Shown in pieces: positions 33,867 through 43,223 of a DNA stretch of 64,000 bases; positions within the stretch are counted from its first letter, which is position 1, and each line of letters begins with the position of its first letter. The stretch is from Epichloe hybrida (lineage: Eukaryota; Ascomycota; Sordariomycetes; Hypocreales; Clavicipitaceae): assembly GCA_019022495.1 (NCBI GenBank), contig JAFEKR010000003.1, positions 3,100,001 through 3,164,000 of the forward strand. Direction: 5' to 3'. Both the position numbers and the translations under genes were made by a program. The notes below the pieces were generated by a model. That model was not told the DNA's origin, did no database searches, and saw nothing but the letters and a program-made list of their open reading frames with translations.

Positions 33867-34949
33867 TTAAGCCTTCCCAAATGCCTTATCGTAGCCAGCC
33901 AAAGTGCATCGATATCTGAACTTGTTCGCCTTTTGTCCCTCAAACGCAGCTTGGCAGTTATCTTCCGAGATGTTCATCACTTCAACCCACGGCTTAACAC
34001 CCTTCTCCGCAGCAAGCTTAAGCATCGCATCCATCTCCTGATGGTTTCCGAGGTGGCTGCCGGTCAATTTTGGAGCACCACCGGCGAACAGACCGGCTGA
34101 CATCTCGGGCAGCGGCTTGTCGGGGATGCCTACCATGTGGAAATCGGCGCCGGGCTTGAGAATTGAGAGATACTGAGACATGTCAAACTTGTGCGTGACG
34201 TCGGCGCAGTTGATGACAAAGTCGAACTTGGCCTTCCACGGCTCAGCCCACTTGTCGTCGGTGGTGATGATGACGTCCTTGGCGCCGAGCTTCAAACAAT
34301 CCTCCTTCTTGCCAGGGGAGTGGGAAATGGCGTATGTCTCGGCTCCAAGGGCCTTGCCCCATTGTATGGCGAGATGGCCGAGACCTCCCACGCCGACGAC
34401 GCCTACTCTTTTGCCCGGGCCTACGCCCGCCCTGACCATGGGGGAGTATGTGGTGATGCCGGCGCAGAGCAGCGGCGCCGTAACGTTTGTCTCGAGCGCG
34501 TCGGGGATCTTGAAGGTGAAGTATTCATGTGCGCGGACGTGGGACGCGAAACCTCCATGGGCCTGGCTACCGTCGGCATACTGCGCGTTGTACGTGCTGA
34601 CGAGTTTGGGGCAGTAGTTCTCGTTCTTGTCCTTGCATAGGTCGCATTCGAGACAGGCCCATACTTGGGCGCCGACGCCGACACGATCGCCTGCTTTCAG
34701 ATTCTGAACATTCCGGCCGACCTTGATTGCTTTTCCGACAATCTCGTGTCCGACGCACAATGGGCCGGTGTAGTCTCCCCACCCTCCGGTGATGGTGTGC
34801 AGGTCCGAGCTGCAGAGACTGCATGCTGCTATTTCGACGTCAATGTCGTGATCGCCAAAGGGCTTGGGCTTGAGTTCTGCTTTGTGGAATTTGTTCCACG
34901 TCTTTGGTCCATCGACGCAGAACCCGGTAAACGTGTCAGGGTAACCCAT
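33867..34949 (-). CDS. NADP-dependent cinnamyl-type alcohol dehydrogenase (Adh6/Adh7-like)
   Basis: A medium-chain zinc dehydrogenase that normally reduces aromatic or branched aldehydes with NADPH in the cytosol. Single exon of 360 residues from MGYPDTFTGF; an in-frame upstream extension (to 35225) reads through unrelated leader. Catalytic zinc ligands lie in CSLCSSDLHT and GHEIVGK. The structural zinc cluster is CLECDLCKDKNENYC. The Rossmann motif GVGGLGHLAIQWGKALG is followed by AISHSPGKKEDCLKLGA, where Ser/His/Lys after the second strand fits NADP binding in this subfamily. The C-terminus (NKFRYRCTL) is family-like. It sits between the two inverted-repeat elements; a role in detoxifying aldehydes is inference. 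Confidence 0.93.
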   Translation of the reverse strand: MGYPDTFTGFCVDGPKTWNKFHKAELKPKPFGDHDIDVEIAACSLCSSDLHTITGGWGDYTGPLCVGHEIVGKAIKVGRNVQNLKAGDRVGVGAQVWACLECDLCKDKNENYCPKLVSTYNAQYADGSQAHGGFASHVRAHEYFTFKIPDALETNVTAPLLCAGITTYSPMVRAGVGPGKRVGVVGVGGLGHLAIQWGKALGAETYAISHSPGKKEDCLKLGAKDVIITTDDKWAEPWKAKFDFVINCADVTHKFDMSQYLSILKPGADFHMVGIPDKPLPEMSAGLFAGGAPKLTGSHLGNHQEMDAMLKLAAEKGVKPWVEVMNISEDNCQAAFEGQKANKFRYRCTLAGYDKAFGKA

Positions 34950-35836
34950 CTTGAAGGTTTGGTCAAAGAGACGGACTGTATCGGTTAAAAAGGATTTTTG
35001 CGTTCTTAAATGAATCAGGTGATTGATGGGATGACAGGAATTGTGAATAGTGACTATAAAGGAACATAGCAAGACCCCCCCATTTATGAATAAATCCTCC
35101 CCTCGTGGGATCGTGATCGCAGGATGCCATGCACGGCGGTGACGTTGGCGGTGGAGCTTCTGATTGGATGACGGCCAGTCGACGTTCCTTTCATGACGCT
35201 TCGATGCGGACGGACGGATCTCCATGGTAAGCGGGAAGATTTCGAATTTTGATTGGAGAGGTTTATTTTTTTTTGATCAAAAAATCGAGATAGCGGCTCG
35301 GCATGGTCAATGCCGTCATGCGATCTGAGAAATCGGCACCATCCGTGCTTAGTCGCCACGCATCTATTTCAGACCATCTCTCAAACCACACATCAACCAA
35401 CCAATGAAGTAGCACTATTAGGTCGCAACGCAATGGTTTGATGGAGCCCGGAGCTTCCTGTCCGAACACACTAGCGCTATTCACATTCTCATTCTACCGA
35501 AAACGGATTGAACTAAAATTAGTCCGAATTATATAGTCGAATAAAATGGCCTTTTCTTTGGCCTGAAATCGCAGGCACCCAACCAATCGAACATGGTAGA
35601 AGGGGGAAGGTGCGGCAGCCCCACCACACATCTTGATTTTTCGCCACCGCAGAGAGTTCCGTTTTTCTTCTTTCTACATCCTCGCACAGTCAAATCATCA
35701 GGCCTTTGTTTTTATCACCGTGAGGTCGTGTATTCTGGCGACCTCACCAGGACTCGAACCTGGAACCTCCGGAGTTCAGCTGTTCGAGACAACTTCCCTG
35801 GACATTCCCGGTAAACATACGAGTGACTTGTGCCCG
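34950..35836. other. Divergent intergenic region, alcohol dehydrogenase / adenylosuccinate lyase
   Basis: 887 bp between two head-to-head genes. No independent gene is recognised. A T-arm-like tRNA fragment lies at its right end (listed separately). Confidence 0.5.
35739..35763 (-). pseudogene. tRNA 3'-end relic (T-arm and acceptor strand)
   Basis: The minus strand shows CCAGG-TTCGAGT-CCTGG, a perfect T-arm with the B-box GGTTCGAGTCC, followed by TGAGGTC and G at the acceptor and discriminator positions. Upstream sequence does not give an anticodon arm, D-arm or matching 5' acceptor, so this is at most a 3' fragment. The last nine bases are also repeated in inverted orientation at 35720-35728 (GTGAGGTCG). 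Confidence 0.4.
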
Positions 35837-37384
35837 ATGGCCGATCAAACCAGAGATGCGCAGGAGAAGATTCAGGAGCTGCAGGCTCAGATCCAGCAGC
35901 TCCAGGCGCGAGCCCAACCTCCCCAAAAGAGCCCCTACGACACCTACCAGACTTCCTTAACCAGCCGATATTGCAGCCATGAGATGACCAAGCTCTTTAG
36001 CCAGCGATCGAGGCACTCAATTTGGCGCAAGCTCTGGCTCGGACTTGCCGAGGCTGAGGCAAGCCTAGGCATTGATACAATTACGCCTCAGGCTTTAGAG
36101 GAGATGAGGGCTCATCTTACTCTAACGGATGAGGATTTTGAGACGGCGCGCATTGAGGAAAAGAAAAGGCGCCATGATGTCATGGCCCATGTCCACGCCT
36201 TTGGTGCTGTTGCGCCTGCCGCGGCCGGCATCATTCACTATGGCGCTACATCATGCTACGTAACCGACAATACGGAACTGATCATCATGCGGGATGCTCT
36301 TGATGTCCTTATCAAGAAGCTGGCAAAGGTCATACACAACTTGAAAATTTTCTCCAACCAGTGGAAGGCTGAGCCAGCACTGGCCTACACCCACCTCCAA
36401 AGTGCTCAGCCAATCACCGTTGGACGTCGCTCGGCCCATTGGCTCCAGGACCTCATGTTCGATCTTGAGGCTCTCGAGACCGTTCGCCGGGGCCTTAAGT
36501 TCCGTGGTGCACAAGGTACCACTGGAACACAGGCTTCCTTCTTGGAGATTTTCCAGGGAGATGATGCCAAGTGCGACAAACTCAATGAGCTCCTATGCCT
36601 GAAGTTTGGCTTCCCCTCGTGCTATGACATCTCCACTCAGACTTATTCACGAAAAGTTGACCTCATCATCGCAAACGCCGTCGCCGGAATAGCCAGTAGC
36701 GCCCACAAAATCTGCTCGGATTTGCGACATACAGCTCATTGGAAGGAAATTGAAGAACCGTTTGAGACCACGCAGGTGGGATCCAGCGCGATGGCGTTCA
36801 AAAGAAATCCCATGCGGAGCGAAAGAATTTGCTCGTTGGCAAGGGCTCTGATCAGCAAACCGCAAAATTTCGCCAACACCTTGGCCACGCAATGGATGGA
36901 ACGTACATTGGATGATTCTGCCATTCGACGCATGGATATACCGGAGATGTTTCTTCTTGCCGACGCCATCTTAATAGGTCTAGACAACGTCACAGATGGT
37001 CTGGTTGTATACCCCGCGATAATCCGCAGTCGGTTCCTGGAGGAGCTTCCTTTCATGTGCACCGAGAATATCATCATGAAGATTGTGGCCAAGGGCGGTT
37101 CGAGACAAGATGCCCATGAGGAGATTCGCGTCCTCTCGCACCAAGCTGCAAGCACTGTCAAGAACGAGGGCAAACCCAATGACCTCTTTGGGCGTATCCG
37201 CAAGACGGAATACTTCAGACCCATCTGGGATGACCTTGACTCCATGCTTAAGCCTGAGCTGTACATTGGCCGTAGCATCCAAATCGTTGAGAAGTACTGC
37301 GGTCCTAGTGGCCCCGTGGAGAAGGCGCTTGCCCGTTATCAAGACTATATCTGCCAGTCTACTACCGCTGAGCTTCACGTCTAG
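35837..37384 (+). CDS. Adenylosuccinate lyase with N-terminal coiled-coil extension
   Basis: A fumarase/aspartase-superfamily enzyme. It splits SAICAR to AICAR and adenylosuccinate to AMP in purine synthesis. From ATG 35837 it has 515 residues, about 30 more than the family usually has. The extra N-terminus (AQEKIQELQAQIQQLQARAQ) is a heptad-like coiled coil. The enzyme proper begins near YDTYQTSLTSRY. Active-site blocks are RHDVMAHVHAFG, HYGATSCYVTDN, THLQSAQPITVGRR (catalytic-type His kept), GTTGTQASFLEIF and the signature GSSAMAFKRNPMRSER near residue 315. All key residues appear intact. The frame is open further upstream to 35633 through the tRNA-like fragment, which I do not accept as coding. 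Compared with the housekeeping enzyme as I know it, this copy looks divergent, so a second, paralogous gene elsewhere is possible. Confidence 0.88.
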   Translation: MADQTRDAQEKIQELQAQIQQLQARAQPPQKSPYDTYQTSLTSRYCSHEMTKLFSQRSRHSIWRKLWLGLAEAEASLGIDTITPQALEEMRAHLTLTDEDFETARIEEKKRRHDVMAHVHAFGAVAPAAAGIIHYGATSCYVTDNTELIIMRDALDVLIKKLAKVIHNLKIFSNQWKAEPALAYTHLQSAQPITVGRRSAHWLQDLMFDLEALETVRRGLKFRGAQGTTGTQASFLEIFQGDDAKCDKLNELLCLKFGFPSCYDISTQTYSRKVDLIIANAVAGIASSAHKICSDLRHTAHWKEIEEPFETTQVGSSAMAFKRNPMRSERICSLARALISKPQNFANTLATQWMERTLDDSAIRRMDIPEMFLLADAILIGLDNVTDGLVVYPAIIRSRFLEELPFMCTENIIMKIVAKGGSRQDAHEEIRVLSHQAASTVKNEGKPNDLFGRIRKTEYFRPIWDDLDSMLKPELYIGRSIQIVEKYCGPSGPVEKALARYQDYICQSTTAELHV

Positions 37385-37409
37385 AACGGGGATTGATCCA
37401 TCCATTTAG

Positions 37410-38208
37410 TTGGCGCAAAATGGGGACAGAGGCTTCGAATTCTTCATGAACGAGCTGTTTGGTCCTCATACGAACCACATGAAGAGCCATCCCAGTAGTC
37501 TGCTGATACGAATCACCGACATGTTGTACGCGCCGCGCGCCACCGTGGGAAGCATCCTAGGCATTCAGCCGAGACATTTCGTCATCATGGAGAATCTCCT
37601 CCAGAGCCTGGGCAATAGTCGAGCGAGTGATGAAGAAGCAAAGTGGGAAACGTACGACTCGAAGCCTGAAGACTATTTCTTCCCGGAACGAGATGTCGCA
37701 GAAGGAATGCTTGCGTCGGATGAAGTGATTGACGGATTGGTTGATGAATTTCCAGACCAAGTCCATTTGCCACCCTTGATCAAGCAGGAACTGATAGATA
37801 TTCTCTTGAAGGACACGAGATTTCTCGCCAGATCAATCGTTTTGGACTACTCTTTGTTTTTCGTACGGTGTCCCAAGGCCGCAATGATGGACGAGTCTAC
37901 CACTGGCACAGAAGTGGCGGACTCTGCTGCCGCAGCACTGCAGAATCCCTCGTGGCGAACGGGTGTGCCTTGAGGACGGCAAATGGATGTACCGGGCGGT
38001 ACTGCTGGACTTCTTGTGGGCGAAGCCCAAGTTGCAGCCGAAAACGATGACTGGCCTTGTTGGAGCATTCAATTTCTTCTTCAGAAAGGGGCCAATGTCC
38101 ATCACTACAGACCCTGATTAGTACCAAAAGAGGTTCATGAGTATGGTGGAGTTGCTGTTTTCAAGGCATGATGTGAGAGGTCAGGGGACCGGCTCCGTAA
38201 GCGAATAG
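37410..38208 (+). pseudogene. Broken C-terminal piece of a PIPK-domain (phosphatidylinositol-phosphate-kinase-like) gene
   Basis: It begins abruptly 25 bp after the adenylosuccinate lyase stop with FEFFMNELFGPHTNHMK, without a proper start or the N-terminal ATP-binding half of the domain. It continues through LLIRITDMLYAP, HFVIMENLL, KWETYDSKPEDYFFPERD and ILLKDTRFLARS...LDYSLFFVR, the PIPK-fold pattern with its D-Y-S-L motif. At 37961-37969 the frame ends after NPSWRTG. One frame over it resumes with LEDGKWMYRAVLLDFLWAKPKL and GPMSITTDPD, then hits TAG at 38119-38121, beyond which similarity-like sequence (YQKRFMSMVELL) runs on to 38208. The truncated start plus two breaks mark it as a pseudogene. 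Databases may label such proteins SAICAR-synthase-like because of the shared fold; this is not a purine enzyme. Confidence 0.7.
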
Positions 38209-39506
38209 GTGTGCAGCGATGTGACGTCAAATGTGTTTTTAAAACTCAAGGCAGCCTTCCACCCATAACTTCATTACGACAGCTCTTCCAAAAGCTCCTT
38301 CTACGCAAAGTGCAACATTGACATTGAATACCGTTATTTACAGCACAACAGTTTTCTCGTTTCCGCGCAAATTCACCTCATTTCCATTGGCGCGATATGA
38401 TGGACAAGTAACCCCGACTGCAGCCCGCTTCTCGGTCTTGATCTTGACCATGTGAAAACGCCAAGACTATCAGTTGCTCTTATATCGGCGGCCCCGTTTT
38501 GTCATCCTCGTAAACGTAGGTCCTCTGTGCACTTCTCGTTCTCGCCGCCTCGGGAACAAGAACGGCAAGCGGCGCACCGACCTCTGAGACATACGAGCAC
38601 CCTCGAGGACGAGAGCTGTGGCGGGAATGGTGGCGATGGTGTCGTTGCGGCTTGACATGGTGGTATTACATGGTCTCCCCCTCCTGCGGCGGCGCGCCAA
38701 GATCGAATCAGGAGCGGATGACCCAGATCAGAAGCAGGGTGCTCACGACGGAGCCGATGATAAAGCGGGCGATGGCACCACCGTCCAGAGTGGAGGAGAG
38801 GAATCATCCCCGCTTGGCGCCGGGACTGCGGTGACTGTGACTGTTGCGGGAGTTTGTCTCGCGAAAACACCTGCTTCTGACGCGAGCGTATTCGATGTGG
38901 GCGTTGCGCGGTCGAGGTGTATTTCTGGCCCGGACGGAAAGGGCCTGCCTGGCTCACCAGGACGTGGCTGTTCAGGTTCTTCAGTCCCGACGACCAGGGG
39001 TTGTCGATGGCAAGGGGGGCCCGGCGCCTCGGTATTATCTCGTGTCATTGTGATTTACATCGTTTTCTTCATGCACGGACCAGGTTTGCTTTCAACGGAG
39101 ATTTCACGGGGGTTTGATCAAATACCCGGCACGACAACAAACACAGCACGGCCTTTCCTTACCCTGGAGAGCAATTCCCCTCTTGCCTTCAGCTCGTGAA
39201 TTGGCCTGTCGAGACTCAATGTAATAATATGCGACTCTGGGAACATTGTTACGTACTTGGCCTAAATAAGAGAAGTTTGTACGGAAACCAAAGTCATGCA
39301 TGTGAGGAATTGAAAGCTTACCACTTTGAGAGTGTTCGCTGACGAATAACAACGGGGTTCCTCTTCTATTCTTCAATCCCGTGTCACTTTGCTCACATTG
39401 CGTTGTCCCTATCCCAGATGCCGTGCATGTTGTAACTCACAACTCATATTTTCGAATTTGGTTAAAGTTCGTCAACCCAGCTTCGCGTAGCAGACATGAA
39501 AGCTTA
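38209..39506. other. Degenerate region with a possible membrane-protein remnant
   Basis: On the minus strand near 38777-38708 one frame reads GGAIARFIIGSVVSTLLLIW then VIRS and a stop, a good single transmembrane helix. The preceding frame (39048-38775) is Pro/Ser/Thr-rich (ARQTPATVTVTAVPAPSGDD), as expected for an extracellular stalk, but it is in a different frame. Nothing else is recognised. Confidence 0.3.
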
Positions 39507-39770
39507 CCAGGTTAAGTCCAGGTGCATGTTTGAGCAGCCCAGGTACATCAAACCGACGAAGAAACCAATATGATGCTGGAATGGTAAAAATAAGTCGGTA
39601 GGTCTGGCCGGACTTTTCAAAAGCATCCCCAACGTCGGCAAGCAATTTCACCTTGTTCTCTGTATCTTCAGGCTTGCCCTTGCCACCACGATCGGGAGAA
39701 CTCTAATACTCCCGCGTCGAGATGGCGGCATACCAATCGAGATCTAGGCCATCGAAACCATGAATGCATC
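39507..39770 (-). pseudogene. GH18 chitinase remnant
   Basis: The minus strand encodes GFDGLDLDW, the GH18 active-site lead-in (DxxDxDxE). It is interrupted by a 21-bp insertion (YAAISTR) before EY, an in-frame TAG, and then SPDRGGKGKPEDTENKVKLL, IFTIPASYWFLRRFD and KHAPGLNL, all characteristic of fungal multi-domain chitinases. A plausible splice donor GTAAGC follows. Upstream and downstream exons could not be found. Insertion plus stop separate the catalytic Glu from its motif, so the copy is inactive. Confidence 0.75.
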
Positions 39771-40439
39771 TAGGCGATGTCCGCGGCCGCGTTGCTAATG
39801 GGTCCACGTTTGTTGTTCGCAACCAAGCGCTGGGACCCCCTTCGCCGGTAAGGGGGTTGCGAACTCTTTGTAGGCCTATTCAAGCCAGGCTAGATGATGA
39901 CTACACAGCCTTGAACGACAGCCACACTGAGAATGAATGTCATGACCATATATGATGGCTCAGGAAAGTAGATGACATGATGCCTCTATACTGGCTTTCC
40001 CAGGATCATCTGACTCCTGAGCGGTATCTTCTCCGGCGCAGCCAACAGCATCAGAACGATAAAATGCTTGACGTCGTAGCCCTGCAGCAGCAACTAAGCC
40101 TAAAACGGAAGAGGCATCGGCACGTACATGTTTGTATAGTGATGTGCCGTTCTTGCGTGTGTTGATTGATGATGGCGGTGCGAGGGTCATGATTCTTCCC
40201 TCCCATGACACAGACAACGCCCTCAAGACGTTGGTGGTCAGTTACCCTGCACAAAGGACTGATCCTGTTGTGTCAGGTGAGAACAGTTTTTGTCCTTGTG
40301 TTCCAGTCATAAACTCACCAACAGATCTCATTGTGTTCTGAGACTGTTGTTGGCCCGGTGGGTCCGAGCAAACTCGAGAGGGTCGGATTAGGGTTAGTCG
40401 CGAGGTATCAAGGGTTACCCTCTGGAGACCCAGACGCTG

Positions 40440-40720
40440 CCAGTTTTGGGATCATAGTAGGGAACTATATAAAGCAGGAGGATGGTAAGCTGGCCGTCTA
40501 CTGGGAAGGGGAGTGCCGGTTCCAGACCACCGACGAGCAACGCGATGACATTCAGGGCATTCATATGGAAGCAGATGGAGATTTCGTGATATAGTAAGTT
40601 AAGTCTTTTTTCCTTCGTTGTGTCTGTCTGTGATAAGCTAAGCGCGTCTTCCAATGACAACGAACGGCAATGCTGTATCCGCTCAAACCATGCGGCAGTC
40701 CACACTAAAAACTGGAGATG
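40440..40720 (+). pseudogene. Possible bulb-type (mannose-binding) lectin domain remnant
   Basis: The plus frame reads NYIKQEDGKLAVYWEGE ... HMEADGDFVIY, matching the QxDGxLVxY / DGDFVxY repeat of B-lectins. It is followed by a GTAAGT donor, and beyond about 40650 by NGNAVSAQT in a shifted frame, like the DGNAVWxSxT strand. The usual Trp/Asn positions are partly lost and the frame breaks, so it is probably decayed. Assignment is tentative. Confidence 0.35.
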
Positions 40721-40779
40721 ACTCGTATAACTCGGGCTGTTATCATTGTTGCACGCAATCAGGGCAAATTTCAAAGGCC

Positions 40780-41920
40780 TACATGGCGTCTAGTTGACTG
40801 GCTGACACTCGTTGGACTGAGAGCCTTGACTCCATCAGCGATGGCAGTAGAAGCCGTCCATCTGCAGGTAATACTGCCTGATCATCTTGTTCAAGTATGC
40901 GGTCCCATTCATGGAGAGATAGTCTCAACGTGACATCTAGAATTTTACCCGCGCTGACATTGATGCCGCCACGGAAGCGAGTGGGCGGATCAAATGCAGC
41001 AGGAACGTTTGCCGCAATCGAAGGCCCAATGTCGACCTTACTGTGCCGAGATGGAGCGTACTACAGTAGAGGCAGATGAATTTTCATGTTCTAGGCCTCC
41101 TCGGCATAGGTCAACTTGGAAGGAGATCGAAACTGGCAGCTTCTTGCAGTGGCTTCCATGCCCCATTGTAGGTTGAGCTCGTGCAGTGCAGCTTCCCGCG
41201 GCGACACCGACTTGCGGAGTATTGGACAGACAGATGTAGAAATGCATGTGGACGCCATCGACACATCTCGGGGCTGGTGGAACCAGTAATCCCTTGCATA
41301 AGGAACAATATTCCGCAAGTCTTCCTGGATCTCACTAGGAATGAGCTCCTTGCGGTGGATAGTGATAGCCCTGAACTGAAACTCTGGAGTAGATGCTGCA
41401 CATCAAGAGGAAGCTAGTCGATGGTGTTATTTTCTGATGCTTTGCGACAGACGGATAACTCCAAGGCCCAGAGGCCATTGGCGCACTAGGGAGGTCTCCC
41501 AGGGCGATGGTCTTTACTTGCCGAAGCCTCTAATGCTGACATCGATGGCGAGCCATTCGAGGAGGAGCACCGGGACTTCCCTGTAGCTCAGTAGTGCTTG
41601 AAATCGGCGATATGATTTATGGATCTGATTGATGAGGTGAATGTTGTATTGCTCTTGTTGTCAGCATATAAGGCCTATTGCCTCGGTACCTGTTGAAAGC
41701 TATCTTTCACTTTTGCTGATGGTGCAACGGTCTATTGTTTTCCACAAGTCGTTCTTGAACTGGGGCCAAGACCTCCCGAGTCCGCCTACCCGGGAGCCAT
41801 TCGCAGGTGATAAATCACGTGACATGATGAAGCTACATGGCCAGCATGGGCCGCCGCAGCGCTTCCAGTTCTGCAACCAAATTCGCCATTCGCAGCAGCT
41901 CCCCATCTGATTGAGCGGCG
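40780..41920. other. No gene recognised; probably decayed sequence
   Basis: Short interrupted frames on both strands without recognisable motifs. Confidence 0.45.
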
Positions 41921-42676
41921 ATGAATACTCCGGCTTCTGATGCTGATGCAAAGTCTGGCTTTGAAAGATTTTTTTCGTCTACTGATGGGCAAAGATATCT
42001 CTGTCAGAAGCTGGAAGCGGTCATCAGGCAACGACAAGAGGCCACCCCGGAGCCCTCGTCGGATGACGAATGTCTCGAAGAGGATCATAAATGGCAATGC
42101 AACATCCTACATGGCAATTTCGAACCACCCGAAATCGATAAAGTCCGGGCAGCCATCTGGCAGCCCGACTACTGGAAGATTGAATGTCAGCACTACGCGA
42201 ACGCACTCGGTCAGCATCCATTTCACAGCAAAGACGACAAAGCGACGGCTCTAGAATGGCGAGCTGCTGCCTCAGTGTACGAAGATCTTCTTCGGCAGAA
42301 CGGCTTGTCCGCAGACGAGACTAGACTCATACGACAATCGATAGAGAGCCAAGAATATTGGGAGCTAGAAAAGGAGCTTCTCCAGCAGCGCGTTGCGCTT
42401 CGAGAACACGAAATGCATGAGGCCGCTCAAAAGAAAAGAATGGACATTCAGCGGCGACGTCGGGAGCTAGTACGACAATGCCTCCAGGAATTAGGTGAAG
42501 AATTACCACCGCTTCCACCTCTAGAACAAGCTGTGCTACCGCAAAGCATCGTTATTTCACGAACAACTCGTGGTCGGGAACCGGCAAAACGCGTAAAAAC
42601 AGTCAGGGTCACAGGCGCCAAGTCGACGAATCAACGGAGGCGGATAGTCCCACATTCGAATAGGGCCGATGGGTAG
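41921..42676 (+). CDS. Orphan protein with coiled coil and basic C-terminus
   Basis: A single exon of 251 residues. I recognise no family. Residues 1-60 are acidic and polar (PEPSSDDECLEEDHKW). The middle has aromatic/charged helical sequence (IWQPDYWKIECQHYANALG). Residues about 125-200 form a long Glu/Arg/Gln-rich coiled coil (YWELEKELLQQRVALREHE). The end is basic (RTTRGREPAKRVKTVRV, NQRRRIV), like a nuclear-localisation or nucleic-acid-binding tail. The reading frame is intact and codon use looks coding. The stop lies only 14 bp before the inverted-repeat element at 42691, and the FHA-kinase gene follows on the same strand. Possibly a lineage-specific gene of the accessory island. Confidence 0.6.
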   Translation: MNTPASDADAKSGFERFFSSTDGQRYLCQKLEAVIRQRQEATPEPSSDDECLEEDHKWQCNILHGNFEPPEIDKVRAAIWQPDYWKIECQHYANALGQHPFHSKDDKATALEWRAAASVYEDLLRQNGLSADETRLIRQSIESQEYWELEKELLQQRVALREHEMHEAAQKKRMDIQRRRRELVRQCLQELGEELPPLPPLEQAVLPQSIVISRTTRGREPAKRVKTVRVTGAKSTNQRRRIVPHSNRADG

Positions 42677-42690
42677 CTATTTCCGAAATA

Positions 42691-43223
42691 GAGCGTTGCT
42701 ATTCGGAGCTGTGTTTTCTTGCTAGGAGCGGAGTACTCGGCGCTGTACCCACTGCGTGATAGGGCCACATCCCACATCCCACGCCCCGCTACTAAATTTA
42801 TATAGCACTCCCTAGTAATAAAAATATCGCCCCTACCTGCCTATATTGCCGTAATTGCAACCACGCAGCCGCAATCGCGACTATATAGCCTGCGTAGCCC
42901 GCGTAGCCTATGTATATAAGTATAATTATTACGGAGTACTATAGTCTAATAGAGGGCTGCGTAGGCTATGTTAGACTATAGCTATAATCGCAATTACATA
43001 CGCAGGCTACGCGGGGTACGCAGGCTACGCGGGCTATATAGTTACAATTATAGGCGCGTTTAATTAAAAAATCTGCTATGCGGGGTTAGATTCCATGACA
43101 TTACATGTGTTTTCTACAGGAGGGTATGGCAATTAAGCTAGCTAACCAAATGCGGCTAGGACAAATCCTTATGTGGGTACAGCGCCGAGTAGCAAGAAAA
43201 CACAGCTCCGAATAGCAACGCTC
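42691..43223. mobile_element. MITE/foldback-like element with 50-bp perfect terminal inverted repeats
   Basis: The left arm 42691-42751 and right arm 43174-43223 are perfect reverse complements over 50 bp (start GAGCGTTGCTATTCGG, inner end GCGCTGTACCCA), except for an 11-bp insertion (AGGAGCGGAGT) in the left arm. The 533-bp element has no coding capacity. Its centre is itself palindromic: TATAGTCTAA at about 42943 pairs with TTAGACTATA at about 42971, and GCGTAGCC/GGCTACGC blocks recur in opposite orientation at about 42886-42910 and 43000-43037. No certain target-site duplication is seen. Confidence 0.85.

Noticed and set aside
35700..35770. Circularly permuted tRNA gene
   Set aside because: The inverted GACCTCA copy could act as a 5' acceptor, but no D-arm or anticodon arm follows it.
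35633..35836. In-frame N-terminal extension of adenylosuccinate lyase
   Set aside because: It would translate the tRNA-like fragment and pyrimidine leader; the ATG at 35837 precedes the coiled coil and enzyme domain.
37410..38208. SAICAR synthase neighbour of ADSL, forming a purine gene pair
   Set aside because: The motifs (KWETYD, FFPERD, LDYSLF) are those of the PIPK family, which only shares a fold superfamily with SAICAR synthase.
39838..39862. CCCCCTT-loop-AAGGGGG hairpin as a bacterial-type terminator
   Set aside because: Eukaryotic context; the hairpin is in decayed DNA without a U-tract or adjacent gene end.
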